Assembly: GCF_001507535.1 (NCBI RefSeq)
Contig: NZ_LQBN01000002.1
Location: 248,001-312,000 of the forward strand
Source: Thiomicrospira sp. WB1
GTDB taxonomy: Bacteria; Pseudomonadota; Gammaproteobacteria; Thiomicrospirales; Thiomicrospiraceae
Length of the DNA: 64,000 nt
Direction of reading: 5' to 3'
Shown here: one piece after another, positions 45,644 to 55,303 of the stretch
Position numbering within the stretch: position 1 is the stretch's first letter
Layout of the letters: each line of letters begins with the position of its first letter
The notes under the pieces: generated by a model
What the model was told of the DNA's origin: nothing
Databases searched by the model: none
The model's input: only the letters and a program-made list of their open reading frames with translations
Translations under genes and position numbers: made by a program

Positions 45644-47323
45644 ATGCTCTTGATTTTTACCATGATTCTGGTGGTAGTGCTGCTTTCCCGCATTCTGGAA
45701 GAGCGGTCGAACTGGCCCTTTGCGCTGTCGGCCATTACCCTGGCCTATCTGGGAAATCACTTCTTTCATCTGGCCCCGTTGGGCGAAGCCTTTCCGGAAA
45801 TCGTCTACTTGATGCTGCCCATTATTCTGATCCCGGATGTGTTGGGGGTCTCACGCAGCGAGCTTCGCCAGAACCTGGGCAGCATCGTCTATCTGTCGGT
45901 CATTGCCGTGGTGATCGCCATTGCACTGGCCATGGGGCTGACCCATTGGGTCGCGCCTGAATATCATCTGACCCTCGGCATGTTGCTGGCCTTGTTTGCC
46001 CCGTTGATGGCCACGGATGTGGTGTCGGTCTCGTCGATTTTTTCCCGCTTCAAGCTGCCCGAACGCTTGAAACTCTACGCCGAAGGCGAAAGTCTGTTCA
46101 ATGACATCACGGCAATGATTCTGTTCTTTTTTGTGGCCCTGCCCCTGATCGAGGGCAGCGACGTGGTCTGGTCTCAGTTGCAATGGTCATTGGGTTCTCT
46201 GGTACTGGAGTCGATCGGGGTCGGTGTGGTGATTGGGCTGATTGGCTACTATCTGTTTAAGTATTTCTCAGACAGCATCGAGCAGTTTCTGACCATTTAT
46301 CTGATGGCCACGATGGCGTTTCTGGTGGCCGAGCACATGCAGCTCTCCGGCATTTTGGGCGTGGTCGTCACCATTTTGCTGTTCAAATACCTGTTTGACA
46401 AAGAAGGGCACTACAAAAAATTTAACCTGACGGCGTTGTATCAGGCTTTAAACCGGGAAAGTGCACCGGAGAACAGCTTTCGCGCCTATCGCAAAGAAGC
46501 CGCTTATCTGGGCATGTTCGCCAATGGGGTGATCTTTGTGGCCATCGCCAGTATTGTGGAGCTGTCACTATTGTGGCAATACAAGCTGGAAATTCTTTAT
46601 GCCTTTGTCCTGACCACGATGCTGCGAGCGGCGTTGCTTCTGCCGCTGATGGCGGTGAAGCATCATCCCTGGCGTTGGGGCGGTGCACTGACGTTTGCCG
46701 GTATGAAGGGCGGGCTGGCGATTATTATGGTGTTCTCCCTTCCGGCTGACTTCGTACACAAAGAACTGTTCATGGCCGTGGTGGTGGGTGTGGTCATTTT
46801 GTCGATGTTTGTAAACACACTGTTACTCAAAGGCTTTTTATGGTGGAAAGCTTCGGGGTTTGCGCTCGACAAGGCGGCCGAGCACTCGTCCGTCGGCGGC
46901 GAGGTCAGCGAAGCCCGCGAAACACTCAAACAGCTGCTGGAACGGGACACGGTGACCAGCGCCTACAACCCGCTGGTGTTTGAAGATGTGATTGAAAAGG
47001 AGATGGCACGTGCCCAACGCTATCACGAGCCATTTGCGCTGTTGGCATTTGAGCACAGCGATCCCGGGTTTGTCGGAAGGGAGCTGGCACCGCTGTTGCG
47101 CAAGTCCGATTATTTTGGCAAATTGGCACCGTCACGTTATGCGATTCTGGCGACGCATTCAGACATGGATGCTGCATTGATTGTGGCGCAAAAACTCCAC
47201 CAGCGTTTGGAAAAGCTGCCCATTGCGGTGACGGTCTATGCCACCGGGGACACATTATCAATGCTGTACGAAAAGCTCGATCAGGCACTGGCAAGAAACA
47301 ATCCCATTGACGTGGAATTGTAA
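45644..47323 (+). CDS. CPA1 sodium/proton antiporter with a degenerate GGDEF-like tail
   Basis: 559 residues. Residues 1-400 hold about 12 membrane helices of a CPA1/NhaP-type exchanger, with the ion-binding region LFAPLMATDVVSVSSIF near 123 and AEGESLFNDITAMILFFF near 147. After a linker the tail (about 420-555) follows the course of a GGDEF domain: YNPLVFEDVIEKEMARAQRYHEPFALLAFE, then LRKSDYFGKLAPSRYAILATHSDMD. The signature is lost (LAPSRY instead of GGDEF), so it cannot be an active cyclase; it may bind a ligand or regulate the pore. The fusion is unusual. It lies 86 bases downstream of icd. Confidence 0.82.
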   Translation: MLLIFTMILVVVLLSRILEERSNWPFALSAITLAYLGNHFFHLAPLGEAFPEIVYLMLPIILIPDVLGVSRSELRQNLGSIVYLSVIAVVIAIALAMGLTHWVAPEYHLTLGMLLALFAPLMATDVVSVSSIFSRFKLPERLKLYAEGESLFNDITAMILFFFVALPLIEGSDVVWSQLQWSLGSLVLESIGVGVVIGLIGYYLFKYFSDSIEQFLTIYLMATMAFLVAEHMQLSGILGVVVTILLFKYLFDKEGHYKKFNLTALYQALNRESAPENSFRAYRKEAAYLGMFANGVIFVAIASIVELSLLWQYKLEILYAFVLTTMLRAALLLPLMAVKHHPWRWGGALTFAGMKGGLAIIMVFSLPADFVHKELFMAVVVGVVILSMFVNTLLLKGFLWWKASGFALDKAAEHSSVGGEVSEARETLKQLLERDTVTSAYNPLVFEDVIEKEMARAQRYHEPFALLAFEHSDPGFVGRELAPLLRKSDYFGKLAPSRYAILATHSDMDAALIVAQKLHQRLEKLPIAVTVYATGDTLSMLYEKLDQALARNNPIDVEL

Positions 47324-47351
47324 AAAGGGGCTGGCCTGCGTCCTGGACGGC

Positions 47352-48071
47352 TCAATCCTCGATGTCATGGTAGACGTTCTGAACATCGTCGACGTCGTCA
47401 AGCATGCCTTGAAACTTCTCGAAAAGTGCCTGATCGTCTTCGCTCTCAATGCGCTTGGTCATTTTGGGGATGAACTGAATTTCATCCACCTCAAACTCAA
47501 TGCCCTCGATCCCATCCATTAACGCCTGTTTGGCCTTGGCGTATTCGGTGTGCGGTGCAAACACCGAGATATGACCGTCTTCGGATTCGATGTCGCTGAC
47601 ATCCACGTCTGCCATCAGCAGCGTTTCCAATACGGTTTCTTCATCACTGCCCTGGAACACCAGAATGGCACTGTGATCAAACATGTGGCTGACGCTGCCC
47701 GGCGTGCCGATTTTGCATTTGGTTTTGGTAAAACAGTTGCGCACATCGCCAAAGGTTCGGTTTGGGTTGTCGGTCAGGCACTCAATGATCACCATGGCAT
47801 TGCCCGGCCCGAAGCCTTCATAGCGCGCCAGCTCAAAATCTTCGCCACCGCCGCCCTGAGCTTTTTCCAGTGCTTTGTCAATGACATGGCCCGGGACCTG
47901 ATCTTTCTTGGCTCGATCAATCAAACCGCTCAGAGCCAGGTTGCTTTCCAACTCGGTGCCGCCGGATTTGGCGCACACATAGATTTCTCGGCTGTACTTG
48001 CTGTAAACCTTGGCTTTCTGGTCCGAGGTTTTGGCCATGGATTCTTTACGGTTTTGGTATGCGCGTCCCAT
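47352..48071 (-). CDS. yebC: YebC/PmpR-family regulator or translation factor
   Basis: 239 residues. The family signature is clear: [38 protein letters not shown]-type start, then [20 protein letters not shown] near 53 and [28 protein letters not shown] near 84. E. coli YebC (246) is usually next to ruvC, but no ruv gene is seen here; the wording is closer to the YeeN-like paralogue, so the symbol is tentative. Proteins of this family were called transcription regulators, and YebC-type members resolve ribosome stalls at proline stretches. AGGAACA precedes the ATG. Confidence 0.87.
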   Translation of the reverse strand: MGRAYQNRKESMAKTSDQKAKVYSKYSREIYVCAKSGGTELESNLALSGLIDRAKKDQVPGHVIDKALEKAQGGGGEDFELARYEGFGPGNAMVIIECLTDNPNRTFGDVRNCFTKTKCKIGTPGSVSHMFDHSAILVFQGSDEETVLETLLMADVDVSDIESEDGHISVFAPHTEYAKAKQALMDGIEGIEFEVDEIQFIPKMTKRIESEDDQALFEKFQGMLDDVDDVQNVYHDIED

Positions 48072-48235
48072 CGATGTTCCTGTTCCTGAAAGAAAAAACG
48101 CAATTTTACACGATTTTGCAAAAAAGTGACGAGCGACCGGCTCTCACACTTTGACAGCACAATGAGTTAAAATGCGTGTCGCTTGCTGCAATCATGGATT
48201 GCCTGAGATGGCTGAATGACGCTTCGTGAGGGTTT

Positions 48236-49576
48236 ATGGACATACTGGTGGTGGATCCGTCCAAAAGTTATCGTAAATTGGTTCGGGACATTTTATCGAC
48301 TGAAAAAGTGGGCATTGTGGAAACCGAGTCCGGGGCGGAAGCGTTTGAGTATTTAAAAAAAGCGACGCCGGATGCCATCAGCATTGCGCATGAGCTTGGA
48401 GACATTGACAGCTTCAAGTTTTTGAAAAAGATCAACTTAAACACGCGCGTGGCCAATATTCCCAAGTTTTTGTTGACGTCACGTAATACACAATCGTTCA
48501 AGCGCGAAGCCTATGACGCCGGCTTTACTGAAATCTTTATTAAGTCCGATTTTGCGACGCTCAAACGCGCGTTAAAAAGTCTGATGCTGTATGCCACCAC
48601 CCACATTCATGCCCGGGTGCTGTATGTCGAAGACACTCAGAGTACGGCCGATTACACCAGCTACATCATGCAGCAGGCCGGCTGGGAGGTCAGTCATGTC
48701 AAAAGCGGTGAGGCGGCGGCCGCATTGTTGGATTTAAAGCCCACCCACTTTGATCTGGTGGTCACGGATCTGGTGCTGGAGGGCAGTGTCAGTGGCATCG
48801 GCCTGATCAATCTGATCCGTCAATCCGAAGAAGGGTTGCGGGATATTCCCATTCTCGCGGTATCCGGGTGGAATGACTTGCTGCGCCAAGTCTATGTGTT
48901 GAAACACGGGGCCGGTGATTTTATTGCCAAGCCGTTTCATGAAACCGATTTTCTGGCGCGTGCCATTAATCTGATTCATAATCACCGCGAGCTGCTGGAA
49001 GCCAGGGCGGCGCAGAAGGCGCTGTATGAAAAGGCCAATCTGGACAGTGTGACCGGTCTGAACAATCGCCACTACATTGATGAGTTTGCTGAGCGCCTGG
49101 TGCAAAAAGCCACAAGCCGTCATCACTCGGTGGCTGTGGCGGTGATGGATCTTGATTATTTTAAAGCCATCAATGATCAGCAGGGCCATCTGATTGGCGA
49201 TCAGGTGTTGCAGAATGTCGCCCGACTGGTCCGTTCCTACAGCCGCTCAAAAGACGTGATTGCCCGTTATGGCGGGGATGAACTGGTCATGTTGATTGAG
49301 GAGCGCAGCCACACGGAGATCAGTGAACTGTTGGCGCGGTTGACTGAGGAAGTGGCGGAATTGCACCCGGCAGGTGTCGCCGTGACCGTCAGTGTCGGCG
49401 CCGCTTGCCATGACAGTGCGCACATTCCTGCGCTGGTGTCGATGCTGGAAGATGCCGAATCCTATTCCGAAACGGGTCAGGAAGTCACCTACGAGGCACT
49501 TTTTGCTCTCGCTGACAAAGCCCTGTACGAGGCCAAGGCGCAAGGGCGCAATCAAGCTATTGTCAAAACCCTTTGA
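48236..49576 (+). CDS. REC-REC-GGDEF response regulator (diguanylate cyclase)
   Basis: 446 residues. Receiver 1 (1-118) keeps the fold but has no phospho-acceptor: the strand reads PDAISIAHELGDID. Receiver 2 (about 125-247) is complete with D178 in LVVTDLVLEG and a lysine in AKPFHETD. The GGDEF domain (about 268-445) has substrate residues MDLDYFKAINDQQGHLIGD, signature RYGGDEL (346-350) and an RxxD inhibitory site RSKD at 337-340. So phosphorylation of receiver 2 should drive c-di-GMP synthesis with product feedback, while receiver 1 may only mediate pairing. No cognate kinase is adjacent. Confidence 0.88.
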   Translation: MDILVVDPSKSYRKLVRDILSTEKVGIVETESGAEAFEYLKKATPDAISIAHELGDIDSFKFLKKINLNTRVANIPKFLLTSRNTQSFKREAYDAGFTEIFIKSDFATLKRALKSLMLYATTHIHARVLYVEDTQSTADYTSYIMQQAGWEVSHVKSGEAAAALLDLKPTHFDLVVTDLVLEGSVSGIGLINLIRQSEEGLRDIPILAVSGWNDLLRQVYVLKHGAGDFIAKPFHETDFLARAINLIHNHRELLEARAAQKALYEKANLDSVTGLNNRHYIDEFAERLVQKATSRHHSVAVAVMDLDYFKAINDQQGHLIGDQVLQNVARLVRSYSRSKDVIARYGGDELVMLIEERSHTEISELLARLTEEVAELHPAGVAVTVSVGAACHDSAHIPALVSMLEDAESYSETGQEVTYEALFALADKALYEAKAQGRNQAIVKTL

Positions 49577-49593
49577 GCGGGTGCCGGTTCGGA

Positions 49594-50199
49594 TCAGGCC
49601 TTTTTGACAAAGGCCGCCACCAAGACGATTTGAGTGCCGTTGACTTTGCCTTCAATGTGTTTGGGGTTGTCCGTCAGGCGAATGCCTTTGACCAGTGTGC
49701 CCCGTTTCGCCGTAAAGCCAGTGCCTTTGACATCCAGGTCCTTGATTAACGTGACCGAGTCGCCGTCGTTCAAACGGGTACCATTGGCATCCTTGATCTC
49801 GATGCTTTCACCTGTATTTTCTACCAGGCCTGCTTCGGCCCATGCGCGGGTCGCCTCTTCCATGTACATCATATCCAGCAGAGGTTGTGGCCATCCCTGG
49901 TCACGCATTTGCTCCAGCAGGCGCCAGGCGGTGACCTGAACCGCAGGTACCGGCGACCAAATGGCGTCATTGAGGCAGCGCCAGTGATGGGCGTCTAACT
50001 CCGCCAATGGATCCGACTCGGCCAGTTGCAACTGAGACAGCGAGGGGGTGCTGACCAGAATGCAGTGGTCCAGGTCTGGTTCTTCGGTGGCTCCGGTCAC
50101 AAACCAGGCATGTTCGCCCGGTTCGCCGGACAGTTCACAGCGACTGTCTGCACGTTGTTTGAGTGCATCCATCAATGATGACGTTTGGATTTCTGGCAT
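49594..50199 (-). CDS. PhnA-domain protein
   Basis: 201 residues. The N-terminal region has a metal-site-like pair (SRCELSG and LDHCILV). The C-terminal 70 residues are a PhnA domain: VKDANGTRLNDGDSVTLIKDLDVKGTGFTAKRGTLVKGIRLTDNPKHIEGKVNGTQIVLVAAFVKK is the characteristic course (positions about 133-200), split here into recognisable short motifs DGDSV, KRGT and HIEGKVNG. Despite the name, the domain is not tied to phosphonate use in most bacteria and its function is unsettled. The gene is convergent with the GGDEF gene, with 17 bases between. Confidence 0.82.
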   Translation of the reverse strand: MPEIQTSSLMDALKQRADSRCELSGEPGEHAWFVTGATEEPDLDHCILVSTPSLSQLQLAESDPLAELDAHHWRCLNDAIWSPVPAVQVTAWRLLEQMRDQGWPQPLLDMMYMEEATRAWAEAGLVENTGESIEIKDANGTRLNDGDSVTLIKDLDVKGTGFTAKRGTLVKGIRLTDNPKHIEGKVNGTQIVLVAAFVKKA

Positions 50200-50469
50200 A
50201 TCTGCTTGGCCTTTTATTGCTGCCTTGGCCGTGATATCAAACCTGATGCATGAAACAGGTTTGCTTTCGGCTAAGGTTGTCTATGGGAAAAGCGCTTATT
50301 ATCGCCTTTATGTGATGGTTTGCAACCCGGGATATGGCGGAGCAGGTAAAAGAATAGCGCTTTTTTTTCAGGCAGGAAGGCGGTAGAATCAATGCTACCG
50401 ATGCAATGTTTCTGGGCAACAATGCGCAGAGATTTTTTATGATTGTTTAAGAACGGGTCACTGCCACGG

Positions 50470-51243
50470 ATGCAACCGCCGCATTACGATGCCAACAAAG
50501 ATTATTTTGCTCTTTTGGGCGTTCACCCGCAAGCGGCGACCGATGCGATCAAAAAAGCTTATCGAAAACTGGCCCGCCGCTACCACCCCGACGTCTCCAC
50601 CATTCATAATGCCAAGGAAAAATTTCAGGAAATTGCTGAAGCCTATGAGGTTCTCAGCAAACACCGTGACGATTACTGGCGCGATTTCTGCCGTCAGCAG
50701 GCCAGGTTATGCCGAAACGTCCGGCGCCAATCCTCTTCATCCTCCAGTGCCACGGCGCAACCCAGTTCGCGTCATGCCCGACAGGCGCCCATTCATGGGC
50801 GAGATCGTGAAATCACCTACCCGCTCACACTCCGCTATGCCATTCGACTGCTGAAACTTGGGTATTTTTACATCCCAGGTCTGAAGGTGCGCATGAAGTT
50901 CACGCGCGAAGCGTTTATGAACAAAACGTTTCGGTTGAAAGGAAAGGGATACAAGGGCTTGTTTGGGGGACAACCCGGGGATTATCTGGTTCGTTTTGAA
51001 CTGCGGCTCAATTCGCTTAACTGGCGTTTGGAAGGCAGTGATCTTTATGGCACGATCGAGGTGCCGCGTGCTCTACTGACGCCGGGGACGGATCTGACGC
51101 TGCAATCTCCGTCAGGCCGCATGGAGATTACCGTGCCGGATGCCTATTCCTCCGACGACTATATCAAAGTATCCAACATGGGGCTGCCGGGCGATGAACG
51201 TTATCAGCCTGGCGATCTCTATGCGCGCTTGGTGGCGGCATGA
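50470..51243 (+). CDS. DnaJ-like co-chaperone (CbpA/DnaJ type without zinc domain)
   Basis: 257 residues from the ATG at 50470; a TTG at 50443 would add nine. The J domain is at about 10-75: [33 protein letters not shown] contains the HPD tripeptide that stimulates DnaK. A basic, serine-rich linker (80-105) replaces the Gly/Phe region and there are no zinc cysteines. The C-terminal substrate-binding part (about 115-255) has [23 protein letters not shown] and [15 protein letters not shown]. It resembles CbpA but is shorter, and the linker is atypical. No CbpM partner is adjacent. Confidence 0.85.
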   Translation: MQPPHYDANKDYFALLGVHPQAATDAIKKAYRKLARRYHPDVSTIHNAKEKFQEIAEAYEVLSKHRDDYWRDFCRQQARLCRNVRRQSSSSSSATAQPSSRHARQAPIHGRDREITYPLTLRYAIRLLKLGYFYIPGLKVRMKFTREAFMNKTFRLKGKGYKGLFGGQPGDYLVRFELRLNSLNWRLEGSDLYGTIEVPRALLTPGTDLTLQSPSGRMEITVPDAYSSDDYIKVSNMGLPGDERYQPGDLYARLVAA

Positions 51244-51349
51244 TAGAGTGGTCTAAAGCCTCTGGAACCCCTTAGGCTGCGGAAAAGGATCATTTTTCGT
51301 TATAATAAGGAAGCATTAGAATGATCGCTTTAATTGATAAGGCAGCTTA

Positions 51350-51664
51350 ATGAGTCGACATGCACAAACAAGCGGTTCCGATGTTTTGGAGCCGCTCCGC
51401 GCCAAGGCCAAGCCCCCCAAACGCTATAAGGTGGTGCTGCTTAATGATGATTTTACCCCGATGGATTTTGTGGTGGATGTGCTGATGCGTTTTTTTCAAA
51501 TTGACAGTGATAAGGCGCAAAGCATTATGATGACGGTTCATACTCAGGGCAAAGCCACCTGTGGGGTTTATTCACGCGAAGTGGCTGAAATGAAAGTGAT
51601 GCAAGTCAAACACTATGCACGGGAACATCAACACCCGTTGGAATGCGATCTGGAGGTGGCCTGA
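51350..51664 (+). CDS. clpS: ClpS adaptor for the N-degron pathway
   Basis: 104 residues (E. coli 106). [22 protein letters not shown] contains the conserved NDD..TPM motif whose residues line the pocket for the N-terminal residue of a substrate; [17 protein letters not shown] is the ClpA-contact side. ClpS brings proteins with N-terminal Phe, Leu, Trp or Tyr to ClpAP. AAGG lies before the ATG. clpA starts directly after its stop (TGAATG), so they are made together. aat, which adds such residues, is 2.7 kb away. Confidence 0.96.
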   Translation: MSRHAQTSGSDVLEPLRAKAKPPKRYKVVLLNDDFTPMDFVVDVLMRFFQIDSDKAQSIMMTVHTQGKATCGVYSREVAEMKVMQVKHYAREHQHPLECDLEVA

Positions 51665-53932
51665 ATGTTGAGTAAAGAATTGCAGTTAACGCTCAGTAAT
51701 GCCTTCAGTCTGGCCAATGAATATGAGCATGAATATGTCACGCTTGAGCATCTGCTGCTGGAATTGCTGGGATTGCCGCAGGTGCGTGAAGCCATTATGG
51801 CGTGCGGGGCACAGGTGCAGCCGATCGAGCTGGCACTGGAGGAATATCTGGAAACCGACGAAGCTGCTCCGGTTCGACATCCTGACACCGAAGAGCTTTT
51901 GCCGACCATGGCGTTTCAGCGGGTGATTGAGCGTGCGATTTATCTGGTACAAAGCAATGGTTACAAGGAAGTAACCGGATTGCATGTGCTTGGCTCTTTG
52001 TTTTCTGAACAGGAGTCGCAGGCCGTTTATCTGTTGGTGTCCAATGGCGTCGAGCGTGTTGATGTGCTCAGTTATATCTCTCATGGTGTGACCGCTCAAC
52101 AGCAAGATGAGTTTATTGCGGACGATACCGGCGCGACTTCCGACCAGACCGAAAACGTCGACGGCGACGCTGAATCGGATCCGGTCTCACAGTACACCAC
52201 GCATTTGAATGCCGAAGTTCAGGCCGGGCGTGTGGACCCGATTATTGGTCGTGAATGGGAGTTGATGCGCACCCTTGAAGTGTTAAGTCGCCGACGCAAG
52301 AACAATCCTCTGCTGGTTGGCGAGCCCGGAGTCGGGAAAACCGCAGTGGCCGAAGGGCTTGCCTGGAAGGTCGAGCACGATCAGGTGCCTGACCGTTTGG
52401 CGGCCGCACAAATTTACAGCCTGGATATGGGGGCGTTGTTGGCAGGCACCCGTTACCGTGGGGATTTTGAAAAACGGTTTAAAGCGTTGCTGAAAGCGTT
52501 GGAGCAAAATGAACAGGCCATTCTGTTTATTGATGAAATTCATACCATCATCGGTGCCGGGGCCGTTCAGGGCGGTGCACTGGATGCGTCTAACCTGATG
52601 AAACCTGCTCTGGCCAATGGGCGGTTGCACTGCATAGGTGCCACCACTTATGAAGAATATCGGGGCATTTTTGAGAAGGACCGTGCACTGGCGCGCCGGT
52701 TTCAGAAAATCGATGTGGCCGAGCCCACTCAGAATGAAGCGTATGAAATCCTAAAAGGCCTTAAATCCAAATTTGAAAACCATCATGCGGTTAAGTACAC
52801 CCTGCCAGCGTTGAAATCAGCGGTGGAATTATCCGCCCGCTACATCAACGAACGGCATCTGCCGGACAAAGCGATTGATGTGATTGATGAAGCCGGCGCC
52901 AAGCAGGCACTGCGTCCCAAATCCAAGCGAAAAAAACAAATTTCGGTGGCCGACATTCAAAGCATTGTCGCGCACATGGCGCGCATTCCTGTGGCGCAGA
53001 TTTCTCAAAAAGAAAAAGAAGCGGTGCTGGATCTGGAAGCGAACCTGAAGCATGTGGTGTTTGGTCAGGATGACGCCGTGCATCAGGTGGCCACCGCGAT
53101 CAAGCTCGCGCGTTCTGGCTTGCAGGAAGGCAATCGTCCGACCGGTGCGTTTTTGTTTGCCGGCCCAACCGGTGTGGGCAAGACGGAACTGACGCGTCAG
53201 TTGGCCGAGCACCTGGGAATTGAGTTGTTGCGCTATGACATGTCCGAATACATGGAGCGGCACTCGGTGTCCCGCCTGATTGGGGCTCCTCCAGGGTATG
53301 TTGGCTTTGATCAGGGCGGCTTGCTCACAGAGGCGGTGAGCAAACATCCGCACTCGGTGGTGTTGTTGGATGAAATCGAGAAGGCGCACCCGGATGTGTT
53401 CAATTTGTTGTTGCAAGTAATGGACAATGGAACCTTGACCGACAACAACGGGCGTAAAGCGGATTTTCGCAATGTCGTTCTGATTATGACGTCGAATGTG
53501 GGGGCGGAAATGGCCAGTCGGACCAGCATTGGCTTTACCGAACAGGACCATACCCTGGACATCAACAGTGAACTCAAAAAGGTGTTCACCCCGGAGTTCC
53601 GTAACCGTTTGGATGCCGTCGTGCAGTTTAATCGCCTGTCTTCATCCGTGATGCACAAGGTAGTGGATAAGTTTATGTACGAGTTGGAAAACAATCTGGC
53701 TGAGCGAAAGGTCGGCCTGTCGCTGACCAATGCCGCGCGAGACTGGTTGGCTCGAGAGGGTTATGATCCGATTATGGGCGCCCGCCCCATGCGTCGACTG
53801 GTTCAGGAAAAAATCAAAAAACCCTTGGCGGATTTGTTGCTGAAAGAGGCCCTTCAAGCCGGGGATACACTGCAAGTGGGAGCGAAAAAAGACGATTTGG
53901 TGCTGACGGTTCGTGAAGAAGCCGGTGTGTAG
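51665..53932 (+). CDS. clpA: ATP-dependent Clp protease ATP-binding subunit ClpA
   Basis: 755 residues (E. coli 758). The N-terminal Clp_N domain (1-145) binds ClpS. AAA+ domain 1 has Walker A GEPGVGKT (219-226) and Walker B ILFIDEIHTI (about 286-295); AAA+ domain 2 has Walker A GPTGVGKT (500-507) and VVLLDEIEKAHPDVF near 565. Between D1 and D2 there is no ClpB-type coiled-coil middle domain, which fixes the ClpA identity. It unfolds proteins for ClpP. A strong bidirectional terminator follows. Confidence 0.97.
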   Translation: MLSKELQLTLSNAFSLANEYEHEYVTLEHLLLELLGLPQVREAIMACGAQVQPIELALEEYLETDEAAPVRHPDTEELLPTMAFQRVIERAIYLVQSNGYKEVTGLHVLGSLFSEQESQAVYLLVSNGVERVDVLSYISHGVTAQQQDEFIADDTGATSDQTENVDGDAESDPVSQYTTHLNAEVQAGRVDPIIGREWELMRTLEVLSRRRKNNPLLVGEPGVGKTAVAEGLAWKVEHDQVPDRLAAAQIYSLDMGALLAGTRYRGDFEKRFKALLKALEQNEQAILFIDEIHTIIGAGAVQGGALDASNLMKPALANGRLHCIGATTYEEYRGIFEKDRALARRFQKIDVAEPTQNEAYEILKGLKSKFENHHAVKYTLPALKSAVELSARYINERHLPDKAIDVIDEAGAKQALRPKSKRKKQISVADIQSIVAHMARIPVAQISQKEKEAVLDLEANLKHVVFGQDDAVHQVATAIKLARSGLQEGNRPTGAFLFAGPTGVGKTELTRQLAEHLGIELLRYDMSEYMERHSVSRLIGAPPGYVGFDQGGLLTEAVSKHPHSVVLLDEIEKAHPDVFNLLLQVMDNGTLTDNNGRKADFRNVVLIMTSNVGAEMASRTSIGFTEQDHTLDINSELKKVFTPEFRNRLDAVVQFNRLSSSVMHKVVDKFMYELENNLAERKVGLSLTNAARDWLAREGYDPIMGARPMRRLVQEKIKKPLADLLLKEALQAGDTLQVGAKKDDLVLTVREEAGV

Positions 53933-53977
53933 TGGAGAGCGCCCGTGTCATGAGTCTCCAAAGGGGTTGGGACAAAT

Positions 53978-54020
53978 AAAAAAGCCGCTGAACTGACCTG
54001 GTCAGTTCAGCGGCTTTTTT
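53978..54020. terminator. Bidirectional terminator between clpA and infA
   Basis: A perfect 20-base stem with a 3-base loop: A6 then GCCGCTGAACTGAC on the left, GTCAGTTCAGCGGC then T6 on the right. With A-runs before and T-runs after, it can stop transcripts from clpA and from infA on the other strand. Confidence 0.93.
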
Positions 54021-54059
54021 GTGCAGGGGAATCGGATCGGCAAGGCCAACCGGTGGGAC

Positions 54060-54278
54060 TTATTTGCCTCGGTAGGTAATGCGACCTTTGGTCAGGTCGT
54101 AAGGCGTCAATTCCACTTTGACTTTGTCACCGGCCAGAATCCGAATGTAGTTTTTGCGCATGCGCCCTGAAATGTGGGCCAAAATTTCATGCCCATTTTC
54201 CAATCGGACTTTAAACATGGTATTCGGAAGGGTTTCGATTACTTCCCCTTCAAATTCAATGACATCTTGTTTTGACAT
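54060..54278 (-). CDS. infA: Translation initiation factor IF-1
   Basis: 72 residues, the exact usual length. The OB-fold sequence is almost canonical: [22 protein letters not shown], then [36 protein letters not shown] (given here by its key blocks [10 protein letters not shown] and [13 protein letters not shown]). It binds the A site of the 30S subunit during initiation. It lies 85 bases downstream of aat on the same strand. clpA, infA and aat cluster as in E. coli, but the serine tRNA gene found between them there is absent. Confidence 0.97.
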   Translation of the reverse strand: MSKQDVIEFEGEVIETLPNTMFKVRLENGHEILAHISGRMRKNYIRILAGDKVKVELTPYDLTKGRITYRGK

Positions 54279-54363
54279 AGACTTAAGCTTTCGCCCCTGA
54301 AATTACGAAAAGCGGCATTATAGACGCTTTCTACCCTGAATTCAAATAGATATGACTGGACGG

Positions 54364-55143
54364 TCACGCGCCGGGTGGACGGCTGGTTTGCGTGGTTTGG
54401 TTATGTGCGAACGTCAGTGCATTTTGCGCCCAGTTCGAAGAAAGAGACCAGACAGGGGGGGCACTTTGCTGAATCTGTTGGGTTAACAGGCTTTCAAAGA
54501 GTTCCCGGCTGACTAACCTCGCCCCCATTCTCTGCAGGTGGTCGGTGGCGACCTGAGTGTCAATCAGGCGAAACCCCCATTCCCGTAACTGCGTGCACAA
54601 AGCAACCAGCGCCAGTTTGGACGCATCGCTGTGACGGCTGAACATGGACTCGCCAAAAAACATCCGTCCGATGGCGACGCCATACAGCCCGCCTACCAGC
54701 ACTGAATCCTGCCAGACCTCCACCGAATGGGCATGTCCCTGATGATGCAGTCGTTCATAGGCTTGCATCATTTCCGGTAAAATCCAGGTGCCGTCCTGAT
54801 CGGGGCGCGGGGTATGAGCACAGGCCTTAAGTACGTCGGTAAAGGCTTGGTCGAATGTGACGTCGAAACGTGCCTGGCGTAATCGTTTTTTGAGTGATTT
54901 GCTGAGATGGATGGCGTCGGTGAACAGCACTGAGCGTGGATTAGGGGTCCACCACAAAATCGGGTCGTCGTGCGCATACCAGGGAAAAATGCCTTTTTGA
55001 TAGGCACTCAACAGCCATTCACTGGTCAAGTCGCCGCCAATCGCCAGCAGACCATCCGGCTCGTTCAGAGCCAGGTGCGTGGGCGGAAAAGCCACTGGAT
55101 GAGGGTCCAGCCAAAAAGGTGCGCTCAATGGTTTGGTCGGCAT
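54364..55143 (-). CDS. aat: Leucyl/phenylalanyl-tRNA-protein transferase
   Basis: 259 residues. Family marks are FPPTHLALNEPDGLLAIGGDL near 20, YQKGIFPWYAHDDPILWWTPNPRSVLF near 48, VGGLYGVAIGRMFFGESMFSR near 150 and LIDTQV near 195. It transfers Leu or Phe from tRNA to proteins with N-terminal Lys or Arg, creating the degron that ClpS reads. The adjacent clpS-clpA cluster completes the pathway. The ATG at 55143 gives the normal N-terminus. The C-terminal 25 residues are a variable polar tail. Confidence 0.95.
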   Translation of the reverse strand: MPTKPLSAPFWLDPHPVAFPPTHLALNEPDGLLAIGGDLTSEWLLSAYQKGIFPWYAHDDPILWWTPNPRSVLFTDAIHLSKSLKKRLRQARFDVTFDQAFTDVLKACAHTPRPDQDGTWILPEMMQAYERLHHQGHAHSVEVWQDSVLVGGLYGVAIGRMFFGESMFSRHSDASKLALVALCTQLREWGFRLIDTQVATDHLQRMGARLVSRELFESLLTQQIQQSAPPVWSLSSNWAQNALTFAHNQTTQTSRPPGA

Positions 55144-55303
55144 GCTGTCAGCCCAGTCTGTTCCCTGTTCAATTTTGCTGGAATCGCATAGAATACGTGC
55201 ATTCTAAACCAGAAGTCGGTTGAATGCCTGTGATCGTTTGATGCAGATCAAAAACCCATGAAAACCGACCGCTCCGATGCGTATCACTGAGGAAAGTACC
55301 TGC

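Noticed and set aside
50048-50386. 112-codon plus-strand frame across the PhnA gene and the gap after it
   Set aside because: It is mostly antisense to the PhnA protein and has no domain; the gap 50200-50469 contains only a loose AAACCTG/CAGGTTT repeat.
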